This document shows, one piece after another, positions 1 to 7,740 of a DNA stretch of 64,000 nt. A program made the position numbers and the translations under genes. Under the pieces are notes generated by a model. It was not told where the DNA came from, did not search any database, and saw nothing but the letters and a program-made list of their open reading frames with translations. Numbering within the stretch: the first letter of the stretch is position 1; each line of letters opens with the position of its first letter. This DNA is from Salicibibacter cibi (GTDB taxonomy: Bacteria > Bacillota > Bacilli > Bacillales > Marinococcaceae): assembly GCF_016495865.1 (NCBI RefSeq), contig NZ_CP054706.1, positions 2,604,001-2,668,000 of the forward strand, read 5' to 3'.

Positions 1-82
1 CAGAAACATTGAAAATGTCAATACACAATTTTAAATGTGCTGCTTCACTATTTATTTTCCAATTTTCAGTTAAATATTGGCG

Positions 83-104
83 AACCTCCGCCCTAGAGGT
101 TTTT
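83..104 (+). terminator. Weak intrinsic terminator overlapping the dinB 3' end
   Basis: A 6-bp stem (83-88 with 96-101) is followed by a T run on the plus strand. It would stop a transcript entering from the left of the window and converging on dinB. The stem is short, so this is tentative. Confidence 0.35.
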
Positions 105-1215
105 AAAACAGTGTCATTGGCCGGTAGTGAATCGGATCTAAATTGGTAACGGTAATTCCGAGTAAACGCACCCCTTTTCCTGCCATGCCGACCTCTTCCC
201 AAATGCCTGCCGCCTGATCATAAATCGCTTCGGGCGTTTCAAAATAATGCGGGGCGCTCACTTGTCTCGTTAACGTTTCAAACGACCGATACCTTATTTT
301 CAGGACAACCGTTTTCCCGTGTTTTTGCACGCGGTTCAATGCAGTAACCACTTCTTGTGCGATTTTCCTTAGTTCATCCGTCACTTCGCTGTCGGTCGTC
401 AAGTTATGAAAATACGTACGTTCTTTGCCGACAGATTTTCGTTCCCGCTTCATATTTAGCGGCTTGTTATCGATCCCGCGAGCACGGTGATAATAAGAGA
501 TACCCGCCTTGCCGAAAAGGGAAATGAGATCCATTTGTTCCATTTGATACAAATCTTCCCCGGTGTATATGTTAAGGTTATGCATTTTTTGCGCTGTCTT
601 CGGACCAATGCCCGGGAATTTCTCAATCGGTAACTTTTTTAAAAAAGGAAGCGCTTCATCAGGTGGGACAACGGTCAAACCTGCCGGTTTTTTCATATCG
701 GAGGCGATTTTTGCGATGAATTTATTATAGGAAACACCAGCGGAGCTTGTCAGTTTCGTTTCTTTCCATATGTCTCTTTGAATTTGCTTGGCGAGAATCG
801 TCGCGCTCGGAATTTTCTTATTGTTCGTGGTGACGTCCATATACGCTTCGTCGATGGACATAGGCTCGACCATCGGCGTGTAGCGTTGCATGATCTCCCG
901 AATTTGCAAAGAAGCTTCTCTGTATGCCCGGTAATTTCCGTCGATAAAAATCCCGTGCGGGCACTGCTCGTATGCTTTATAAGCGCTCATGGCCGAGTGG
1001 ACACCATACTTTCGCGCTTCATAATTCGCCGTGGAAACAATCCCCTTCCCACCGGTTTTTTTCGGATGTTTGGCGATAATCACCGGCTTCCCCTTCAAAG
1101 ACGGATCATCCCGCTCCTCGACAGACGAAAAGAAAGCATCCATATCAATATGTATGATTTTACGCGATGTATCCCGCTGCGGTTCGGGCAGTTGAAAATC
1201 ATGAGAATCATGCAC
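103..1215 (-). CDS. dinB: DNA polymerase IV (Y-family translesion polymerase)
   Basis: Error-prone lesion-bypass polymerase of the DinB/Pol IV family, about 370 aa as called here. The palm motif HIDMDAFFSSVEE and the catalytic SIDEAYMD motif are both present, followed by the HhH-type GIGPKTAQKM segment and the little-finger domain. A longer ORF reaches 1278, but its ATG lies inside the promoter -35 box. I choose the GTG at 1215 because an AGAGGG ribosome binding site precedes it by 7 bases and because it falls downstream of the LexA box. It is transcribed alone, away from the coiled-coil gene upstream. SOS induction by DNA damage is expected from the operator (see separate entry). Complete and apparently functional. 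Confidence 0.93.
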   Translation of the reverse strand: MHDSHDFQLPEPQRDTSRKIIHIDMDAFFSSVEERDDPSLKGKPVIIAKHPKKTGGKGIVSTANYEARKYGVHSAMSAYKAYEQCPHGIFIDGNYRAYREASLQIREIMQRYTPMVEPMSIDEAYMDVTTNNKKIPSATILAKQIQRDIWKETKLTSSAGVSYNKFIAKIASDMKKPAGLTVVPPDEALPFLKKLPIEKFPGIGPKTAQKMHNLNIYTGEDLYQMEQMDLISLFGKAGISYYHRARGIDNKPLNMKRERKSVGKERTYFHNLTTDSEVTDELRKIAQEVVTALNRVQKHGKTVVLKIRYRSFETLTRQVSAPHYFETPEAIYDQAAGIWEEVGMAGKGVRLLGITVTNLDPIHYRPMTLF

Positions 1216-1249
1216 GGAATTTCCCTCTTTTATCATAGTATCTATTGCT

Positions 1250-1278
1250 ATTATATCGAACGTACGATCCTGGGTCAA
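1250..1278 (-). promoter_or_regulatory. SOS promoter of dinB with LexA box in the spacer
   Basis: On the minus strand TTGACC (1273-1278) and TATAAT (1250-1255) are separated by exactly 17 bases. Positions 1257-1270 read CGAACGTACGATCC on the plus strand, matching 13 of 14 positions of the Bacillus LexA consensus CGAACRNRYGTTYC. The operator therefore sits between the -35 and -10 boxes, the usual position for tight LexA repression. Confidence 0.85.
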
Positions 1279-1283
1279 ATCGT

Positions 1284-1314
1284 AAAAAAACCCTAAAGTT
1301 CGTTCACTTTAAGG
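1284..1314 (-). terminator. Intrinsic terminator after the coiled-coil gene
   Basis: On the minus strand an imperfect CCTTAAAGT / ACTTTAGGG stem runs into seven T's. It separates the upstream gene (1349-1660) from the dinB promoter immediately downstream. Confidence 0.6.
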
Positions 1315-1348
1315 ATGGAAGGATAAGCATTTTATTTATTTTGGAGGA

Positions 1349-1660
1349 TCAGCGATCCATTCTGGTCTCGAGTTTTTCCTTAAGATCGAACGATCGCTTA
1401 TAAAGAGATTTAATATCGCTTTCGTGATGTTCGATCGTTCCTTTCATGATTGTCACATTTTCGGAAACGTCCACTAATTGCTTATGCATCACATCCTGCT
1501 TTTTTTCTACTCCATCAAAACGATCATTCGCTTCGGTTCGAAAGGATTGGAGCTCGGATCTCACTCCTGAGATTTCCTCGCGGAGCTCCGTTTTCATTCC
1601 GGTCATCTCCGTCTGCAATTCACGGATCGCGTCCAATAGCTGTTCGTTTGTTAGACTCAT
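1349..1660 (-). CDS. Small coiled-coil protein of unknown function
   Basis: About 103 aa, almost entirely predicted helix with heptad-like spacing (ELQTEMTGMKTELREEISG and following). No catalytic motif or membrane segment is visible. I start at ATG 1660 because GGGGTGA lies five bases upstream; a GTG three codons earlier is the alternative. Similar short, strongly charged coiled-coil ORFs occur at 37003-37274 and, as a remnant, at 4277-4498, so this is a small paralogous family in this genome. Such proteins are common and uncharacterised in Bacillaceae. Function unknown; it has its own terminator and no obvious operon partner. Confidence 0.7.
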   Translation of the reverse strand: MSLTNEQLLDAIRELQTEMTGMKTELREEISGVRSELQSFRTEANDRFDGVEKKQDVMHKQLVDVSENVTIMKGTIEHHESDIKSLYKRSFDLKEKLETRMDR

Positions 1661-1793
1661 ATTCTTCACCCCACTTCATTCTAAGTGTATAGAACTAATG
1701 TTCTTTTTTCAAGTATGAAATGCTGTTTCTTAGAAGTTAATGTCGGACACTTTTGCAAAAATAAAGGTGCAAAGTGCCCGAAGTTTCTCATCA

Positions 1794-2522
1794 CTATGAC
1801 GGCGGTTTTGCCTCCATAACAGCTTTCTGCATCATTTCCGCATAAGGATAGCCATTGTCGGTGTATTGTTGCGTTACTTTTTCCACATCGTAAGGCACAC
1901 GTTCAATACTCACACGAAAACGTTCTTCGTCTGCGCGGACAATAATATAGGATGCTTTGCTTTGGCCGTCAAACGGCAAGCCTACGCTACCCAAATTGGC
2001 TAAACACTTTCCGCCGACGTAGCGCACATACGGAAGGTGAATATGGGCATACAAATATAAATCCGCATCTTCTTCCACCATCAGTTTGTTTTGTAAATGC
2101 TCAGGTGATTCATGAGGCAACACGACATCAAACAAACTTTCCGGCGTGGCATGAAACGTGTGCAACTTAAGGTGTGAATTCAACTCCCAATGAAACTGTG
2201 TCGGAAGCTGTGCCAGGTAATCTAAGTCTTCCGTTTCCAATTGCGCCATCGTCCATTCCCGTTCCTCGTTCATCATCGCCACCTTAGCTTCCGGAACCTC
2301 GCCTTCCCGAACACCGCGCACGACCCATTCATCCGCATTGCCCTTAATCACCGGACATTCCAACGATCGAATGCGATCCAACGCCCGTTTAGGCTCCGGC
2401 CCCCGATAGCATAAATCGCCTAACACGGCAACGCTGTCCACATGGTGTTTTTTTATATCAGCAAGCACTGCATCCAAAGCGACCGCGTTGCCATGAATAT
2501 CCGAAATGAACGCCATCTTCAT
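1794..2522 (-). CDS. Calcineurin-like metallophosphoesterase (YfcE/MJ0936-like)
   Basis: Cytoplasmic metallophosphatase-fold protein of 242 aa. The dinuclear metal motifs appear in order: SDIHGN at the N-terminus, GDLCYRG at about residue 40, GNAD at about 70, and AHIH (TFHATPES before it) near 160. A longer ORF starts at 2573, but a perfect AAAGGAGGA site lies before ATG 2522, so I use that start. It lies 54 bases downstream of the efflux pump on the same strand and may be cotranscribed. The substrate cannot be read from sequence; members of this family hydrolyse phosphodiesters or phosphomonoesters in vitro. Confidence 0.85.
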   Translation of the reverse strand: MKMAFISDIHGNAVALDAVLADIKKHHVDSVAVLGDLCYRGPEPKRALDRIRSLECPVIKGNADEWVVRGVREGEVPEAKVAMMNEEREWTMAQLETEDLDYLAQLPTQFHWELNSHLKLHTFHATPESLFDVVLPHESPEHLQNKLMVEEDADLYLYAHIHLPYVRYVGGKCLANLGSVGLPFDGQSKASYIIVRADEERFRVSIERVPYDVEKVTQQYTDNGYPYAEMMQKAVMEAKPPS

Positions 2523-2576
2523 GTGAAAATCCTCCTTTTTGTACAGGATAGGAGGATTTGTAAAATAAAGCAATGA

Positions 2577-3770
2577 TTAAGTGTCGCTCTTCGTCAGTTT
2601 CAGGAACGTAAACATCCCGATCGCACAGGTGATGAAGATCGTCGCGCCCATTGGTACCGCTGTGTCATTAATGCCGGCGAGCGGGGCTGCAGTCGCGCCG
2701 ATCAAAAGCGGCAACATCCCGAGCAACGCGCTTGCACTCCCCGCCCGGTGCCCTTGCTTGGCAATCGCGAGCGTAAAAGACGTCGTTAAAACGACCCCCA
2801 TACAAGTCATGTAAATAAAAATGGGAATCACAATCATATACAAAGGCCCCTCGATGAGAGTCATCGCGAACAATAACGCGGCCGCGCCGGTGCCAACGAT
2901 GACAGCCGTTCGTAGAAATGTCCGCTCGGGAATGACGCCAGAAAAACGGCCGACGAGAAAACTCCCGGTAATAATCGCTGCCCCGTTCATGCCGAAAAGA
3001 ATGCTAAACGCCTGCGGCGAAACGTCGTATATTTCCTGGTACACGAACGGTGTCCCTGATACATAAGCAAAACTGCCCCCATGTACGAACCCGAGCGTGA
3101 GCGCGTAGCCGATAAACGAACGGTCCCGAATCAAATCCCCGAGCGTACGCATCGTGTGCCCGAGGGAACTCGGCATTCTTTTTTCCTCCGGCAACGTCTC
3201 CTCCAATTTCAAGGAGATCATCAAGACGATGAACAGCCCTAAAAACGCCAGAAAGTAAAAAATACTCGTCCAATCGGTGAAGGAAAACCATAAAATCCCG
3301 CCGCCGGCCACCGGCGCGAGCATTGGTGCCACCGCGTTAATCACCATTAAAAGAGCGAAAAACTTCGTCAATTCGCGGCCGCTGAACACATCACGCACGA
3401 CCGCCCGTGAGACGACAACCCCGGCCGCCGCCGTAAAGCCTTGCAAAAAACGGGCGGCAATAAGCGTCGTTATATTCGGCGCCACGGCGCAAAGAAGCGA
3501 GGTCAGCGCAAATAATAGAATGGAGATGATTAACGGTTTTTTTCTCCCTTGCGCATCACTGATCGGGCCGACCACCACTTGCCCGACCCCGAGACCAATG
3601 AGACAAGCGGTTAAACTCAACTGCACGAGTGAAGCCTGTGCGTTCAAATCATCGCCGATCTCCGGAAAACTCGGCAAATACATATCGATATTCAGCGGCC
3701 CTAAAGTGGCCAGCATCCCTAGCAAAATGGCAAGGCCAATCCGTTGCAAACCTGTCGGGTTATGTATCAA
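2577..3770 (-). CDS. MFS drug efflux transporter, Bcr/CflA family
   Basis: A 397-aa, 12-helix major facilitator protein in the plasma membrane. The N-terminal NIDMYLPSFPEI segment and the loop 2-3 motif GPISDAQGRKKPL are typical of the Bcr/CflA drug:proton antiporters (bicyclomycin, chloramphenicol and similar compounds). The start is TTG with an AAAGGT site upstream. Length matches the family and all transmembrane segments appear present. It is the first gene of a probable two-gene unit with the metallophosphoesterase. Real substrate unknown. Confidence 0.88.
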   Translation of the reverse strand: MIHNPTGLQRIGLAILLGMLATLGPLNIDMYLPSFPEIGDDLNAQASLVQLSLTACLIGLGVGQVVVGPISDAQGRKKPLIISILLFALTSLLCAVAPNITTLIAARFLQGFTAAAGVVVSRAVVRDVFSGRELTKFFALLMVINAVAPMLAPVAGGGILWFSFTDWTSIFYFLAFLGLFIVLMISLKLEETLPEEKRMPSSLGHTMRTLGDLIRDRSFIGYALTLGFVHGGSFAYVSGTPFVYQEIYDVSPQAFSILFGMNGAAIITGSFLVGRFSGVIPERTFLRTAVIVGTGAAALLFAMTLIEGPLYMIVIPIFIYMTCMGVVLTTSFTLAIAKQGHRAGSASALLGMLPLLIGATAAPLAGINDTAVPMGATIFITCAIGMFTFLKLTKSDT

Positions 3771-3882
3771 GAAAAAAACGACCTTTCAAAGAAACATAGA
3801 ATATAAACATTGCTATTCTACGTGAGGATGAAAGGATTGTCTAGAGGCAATTAGAGGTGAGCGGCGGGAAAGCACGCGGTTA

Positions 3883-4240
3883 AACGTTGCGCAGTGGTAT
3901 TTTGAGTCTTCTGATACATGTTCTGAGGACGCTCAACGTTGCTCAGTGGCATTTTGAGTCTTCAGATACTCGTTCTGCGGACGCTCAACGTTGCTCAGTG
4001 GCATTTTGAGTCTTCAGATACTCGTTCTGCGGACGCTCAACGTTGCTCAGTGACAATTTGAGTCTTCAGATACTCGTTCTGCGGACGCTCAACGTTACTC
4101 AGTGGCAATTTGAGTCTTCAGATACTCGTTCTGCGGACTCTCAACGTTACTCAGTGGCAATTTGAGTCTTCAGGCTAGGGTTTTAGAGACTTATAATGGT
4201 TGCCGAACGCCAAATTAGTCCGGTGAATGTGACAAAATAT
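3883..4240 (-). repeat. 52-bp tandem hairpin array, family C copy 1 (reverse orientation)
   Basis: The GGAC of successive units starts at 3927, 3979, 4031, 4083 and 4135, an exact 52-base period with about 5.5 copies. Reverse-complemented, the unit aligns with the arrays at 21082 and 33200. The flank near 4203-4236 matches in reverse the leader that precedes those arrays (the CGGACTAATTTGGCATTCG segment). Each unit holds an inverted repeat able to form a stem-loop. Intergenic, non-coding. Confidence 0.85.
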
Positions 4241-4276
4241 GGATCGACGATTTAGGGTGAATATAAAAGTTAAAGG

Positions 4277-4498
4277 ATCGATTTCGACTTACAGCAAATC
4301 ACACGAGCCCTTCGCGACGGGCAAGAAGAAACAGAGACAAAGATAGATGCACTGCTGGGGTCCGATGTACAAACTATACGAATTGACCTGAACACTGTTA
4401 AAGAAAATATGGCAACCAAAAAGGATCTTGACTATTTTGATCGAAAAATAGGGAAACACGACCGAGAGCTAGATAAGCTGAAACGACGGTCTGGTTAA
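4277..4498 (+). pseudogene. Remnant of a small coiled-coil protein gene
   Basis: A 73-codon open stretch without a plausible start codon (an in-frame TAA lies two codons before it) encodes a charged helical peptide ending KLKRRSG. It resembles the coiled-coil proteins at 1349-1660 and 37003-37274. I read it as the 3' part of a decayed relative next to the 52-bp array. Confidence 0.45.
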
Positions 4499-4506
4499 TA
4501 TTGGAT

Positions 4507-4550
4507 AAAAAAAGACCACGAGCAAACTCTTACGCTGTTTGCCGGTGATC
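4507..4550 (-). terminator. Intrinsic terminator of the 4561-4809 gene
   Basis: Minus-strand stem GGCAAAC...GTTTGC extended by partly paired flanks, followed by seven T's. It lies directly after the stop codon of the gene at 4561. Confidence 0.75.
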
Positions 4551-4560
4551 CAAAAATGCA

Positions 4561-4809
4561 TTATTTTGACTCAGTTTTTTCATCCTGAAGTCGATTATAA
4601 TACTGCACGCTTGTCATAGCGCCTTCGTTCACCATATTGGCATCCTCTATGTCTGAAGGCTTGCCCAAATTTTTAAGATACGATGAATCTTCTTTCCCTT
4701 GTATTTTCGCTAGCTGTCTCTTTACTTTCTGGCGATTTTCCCCCTTTGACAAGTACACTGCTCCAGCGACTGCCCCGGCTACACCAACTGCTTTTGTTAC
4801 TTTCCCCAT
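4561..4809 (-). CDS. Small membrane-anchored hypothetical protein
   Basis: An 82-aa protein with one N-terminal hydrophobic segment (KAVGVAGAVAGAVYLSKG, about residues 5-22) followed by a basic then acidic hydrophilic tail. It looks like the many short YtxH-like envelope proteins of Bacillaceae, but I do not recognise the family. AAAGGA lies 10 bases before the ATG, and a good terminator follows. Single-gene unit. Function unknown. Confidence 0.7.
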   Translation of the reverse strand: MGKVTKAVGVAGAVAGAVYLSKGENRQKVKRQLAKIQGKEDSSYLKNLGKPSDIEDANMVNEGAMTSVQYYNRLQDEKTESK

Positions 4810-5087
4810 TGCTGTACCATCCTTTCATTAGATATTCTTTAACTAATGATCGCAAGATCCATCTATAACTACTATACCCCTTTTATTATCTCGCATAACT
4901 AGTATTCATAGAAATGGTTAGCTCGTTGCCCAATAGCCGACGGGCGGGAGGATCGAGTAGGCCTTAAAAGAAGTCGTTGCCAATTTTTCGTGGCGTAGTG
5001 AAAAAACGGCGTTCGATGAGCACCATTGCTTCGATGAATTGACGAATCACATGGGATGTAACCGATACGTATCGGTTACATTCGAAA

Positions 5088-6240
5088 TCACTTATCTAAC
5101 CATCTATTCTTAATAAAATCTTCAAAGTCATCTCTCTTATCTAGGCTTAAGCGATGTTGATGATATTTATCGTATTGACTCGTGGCCAGCTGATCCGCTA
5201 CTTCTTTCGATATTTCACCCGCATTTTCCAAGATGTCGCGTTCATTGAATTTAAGAAAAGCATTTAACCTATCTATCCAGTTTTCCATATACATCGGTTG
5301 ATGACGTTTGGCTTGTTCTTCTGCATAATCAAGATACATCGTGACAATTCTGTTTAGTGAATCTAATTCATCTTCTGTCAAATAATTCTTAGCTATCGTC
5401 ACATCACTTTTACGAACTCTTTCACCTTTCCATGCTTGTAACCCCATGTTTTCGTTTTCAGCATTGGCTCTTTTAGAAATGAGTTCCGCGACAGTATATC
5501 CATGGACCGCAAAGTGTAGTTTGTTTTGGACTGTTGCAAAAAATTGTTGCGTGAGTTCAGCTTGAGGCTCATAATCCACGGAGGTGGCATATATAGGGAT
5601 TGCTGAACAACTTGCAGCTATCAGCTGAAGCCGGGATGTCGCTTCCATGGCTTCGCTTTCCGCGGACGAACGGTCAAGCCTCCTCGCGCAAAACCGGCGC
5701 TGTGGGGGCTTGACGCGTCCGTTTTTCCGCTGGAGTCTCGCCATTGCAGCACCGTCCCTCCGTACATTGCCAGAAGTGCAAGGGTTTTTTGCTTATAGGA
5801 TGGATTTCCTTGCATCCAGTTTTGACAACACCAACGGAAAATGCTTATGTGCCAGTCTTTTTCCGCTATTCAGCAGTCCCTATATATCAGTAATCTTTTG
5901 GTAAAACTTTTTTCTAAAGCGCGGATATCTCAGATGCGTTCAAGTAATTCGTCGAAATAATCTTCACCACTATTTCGCATTTCTTTTAGTCGATCATCAT
6001 CCATGGTAAAGCCTTTAACTAAATATTCGTTGAGTCTTTTAGTAGCCCAATTCCTAATCTGTGTACCACGGTGTGAACGGACCCTGTATCCAACTGCCAG
6101 GATAATTTCGAGATTGTAAAATGACACATCTCTTTCAACTTCTCTTTTACCTTCCATTTGAACTATTAGTTTTTGCCGAATAGTTTCTTCTTCATCCAAT
6201 TCGTCTTCGGCAAAAATGTTCTTTATATGCTCATTTATCG
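5088..6240 (-). pseudogene. RhuM-family gene, broken and split by a MITE
   Basis: The coding parts match the virulence-protein RhuM family, often found inside restriction-modification loci. The N-terminal part (about 5930-6240) reads VNTINEHIKNIF, then a FYNLEIILAVGYRV segment and RGTQIRNWATKRLNEYLVKG. The C-terminal part (5088-5595) reads ATSVDYEP, FFATVQNKLHFAVHG, DVTIAKNYL and ends FIKNRWLDK. Three lesions are visible: a TGA replacing an Arg codon at about 5928, a one-base shift near 5900, and a 285-bp insertion (5596-5880) flanked by TATATA. Removing the insertion and one TATATA restores the expected TDIYATS peptide. The upstream end is also damaged (in-frame TAA). It lies beside the type I R-M operon, the usual neighbourhood. 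Confidence 0.85.
5596..5880. mobile_element. MITE family B, 285 bp, inserted in the RhuM gene
   Basis: Ends GGGATTGCTGAACAAC and (reverse complement) GGGACTGCTGAATAGC match at 13 of 16 positions as terminal inverted repeats. TATATA lies immediately outside both ends as a 6-bp target duplication. There is no transposase. The core carries GC-rich segments (GACTCC, CGAGGAGGCTT, CCGCGGAAAGCG) of a type widely dispersed in Bacillaceae. A partial second copy is at 33526-33716. Confidence 0.85.
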
Positions 6241-6242
6241 TA

Positions 6243-6727
6243 TTAACACCTTACTGATTTATATTGTGTATATATATCTGTAATTCCTTCTAGAGAACCA
6301 TTTAGCATTTTTCCAAAGTGCCGTTCCTTAATTGGAACAAAAACTAAATAATCCATTTTCACACCATTTAATTTCGCAAAATCTAACAGCTGATTGAATT
6401 CTTCAAAATACTGGCCTCTCAATGCAATATTAAATATAACATCTAAGTTATAATGAAGAATTTTCCTTTTAATATTTCTTGACCCTTCCTTTTTTTTGCC
6501 GTAAAGTATTTGGAACACTTTTCACTGTCTCACACTGTGAAGATATTCTTAATGTGCTTATTAATTGTATTTACTCCCTTTTGGTACAATACCGCCATCG
6601 CTTTCTGCGTCATCCATACAGTCCTAATTTCTAATCTAACATCTATTTTCGAATATCTGTCTTCTGTTGTCTGATAGATTAGGATATTTGTTTTATTCGA
6701 CATACATCTATTACGCCCTTTGCTCAA
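6243..6727 (-). pseudogene. Second, N-terminal RhuM-family fragment
   Basis: The 6530-6727 part encodes MSNKTNILIYQTTEDRYSKI..., then WMTQKAMAVLYQKGVNTIN and NKHIKNIF before a stop. After a frame change, 6243-6518 begins with KKKEGSRNIKRKILHYNLDV, again RhuM-like, but then continues with a sequence that does not match the family. The junction to the neighbouring copy repeats the VNTIN(K/E)HIKNIF segment, so this looks like a tandem duplication followed by rearrangement and decay. Confidence 0.65.
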
Positions 6728-6985
6728 TTTTCGCCTGTTAAAACGATAAGTTCAGCAGAAAACTTGAAAAGAACGAAGCTCATTTGTTAGTGTTTATTCA
6801 TCTTCAATATCCTTGTCGAACTATTGTTTGTATTTATATTATATCACACATACGTTCTTAAGGGTAGCTTTTAAAAGCAAAAGGGACGCTCATTTTTCTA
6901 TATCCTCAATTGGGTACTGGATTGCTCATATATGCTACAATAAGTGAGAATGAGCCCAGCTTTGAGGGAAAGGAGCTTCTCTACC

Positions 6986-7717
6986 ATGCCATCTTTCAAC
7001 TACGGCAATACAACGATTGATTACTCCCTCCATTATCAAGCGCATAAAAAGGATGTTTCGATTGCTGTTGAGTGGCTGGATGGGGTTCAAGTGACAGCAC
7101 CGTCTGATATTTCAACGGAAAAACTCCATGACATCCTTCGTAAAAAGGCTCCCTGGATGATAGAAAAATGGTATGAATTTAACGAGATTACCGTTCCAGC
7201 TTGTCCTAAAGAATTTGTAAGCGGCGAAAAATTCCCGTACTTAGGGAGACAATATCGTTTAAAAGTGTATAAGGAAAGCGATCGTTCTCGTGCTGACCTT
7301 GCTTTTCAAAAAGGGCAATTTTTGGCTTATATCCCCGAAACGAGCACCAACAATGAAAAAAACGACCAGCTTTATGCCTTGTTCAAAAACTGGTACATAC
7401 GCTACGGCCAGCGAAAAGTAAATGCACGAGCGAAACTATATATCCAAAAACTAAATGTCTCTCCTCCTGCGAATCTCACTCTCAAAGAACAACAATTGCG
7501 CTGGGGATCTTGTACAAAAGAAGGAGCCATCTATTTGAATTGGAAAATCGTGATGGCCCCAGTATCCGTATTAGATTACGTCATTGTTCACGAGCTGTCA
7601 CACTTAAAATACGCCGATCATTCCAAAAACTTTTGGAATACCGTGCATAGCATTCTTCCGGATTATGAAAAGCGAAAAGAATGGTTACGGGTGAATGGGC
7701 CAACGCTTCATCTTTAA
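6986..7717 (+). CDS. YgjP/DUF45-type zinc metallopeptidase-like protein
   Basis: A 243-aa protein with the zinc motif VIVHELSHLKYADHSKNFW near the C-terminus (HExxH-like HELSH plus a downstream His), the hallmark of the YgjP/DUF45 (SprT-like gluzincin) family. The segment QQLRWGSCTKEGAIYLNW just before it is also family-typical. I start at ATG 6986, preceded by AAAGGAG, not at the longer ORF start 6944. It is convergent with hsdR, whose stop lies 23 bases away. Genes of this family are very commonly embedded in type I restriction-modification loci, so an accessory role there is likely, though the substrate is unknown. Confidence 0.85.
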   Translation: MPSFNYGNTTIDYSLHYQAHKKDVSIAVEWLDGVQVTAPSDISTEKLHDILRKKAPWMIEKWYEFNEITVPACPKEFVSGEKFPYLGRQYRLKVYKESDRSRADLAFQKGQFLAYIPETSTNNEKNDQLYALFKNWYIRYGQRKVNARAKLYIQKLNVSPPANLTLKEQQLRWGSCTKEGAIYLNWKIVMAPVSVLDYVIVHELSHLKYADHSKNFWNTVHSILPDYEKRKEWLRVNGPTLHL

Positions 7718-7740
7718 CCTCGCAATGCAACCCAACTTCC

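Noticed and set aside
778..1296. 172-aa plus-strand ORF opposite dinB
   Set aside because: Shadow frame of a clear dinB coding region.
5088..5744. 218-aa ORF as a complete gene
   Set aside because: Its first 50 residues are encoded by the MITE B insertion; only the rest is RhuM.
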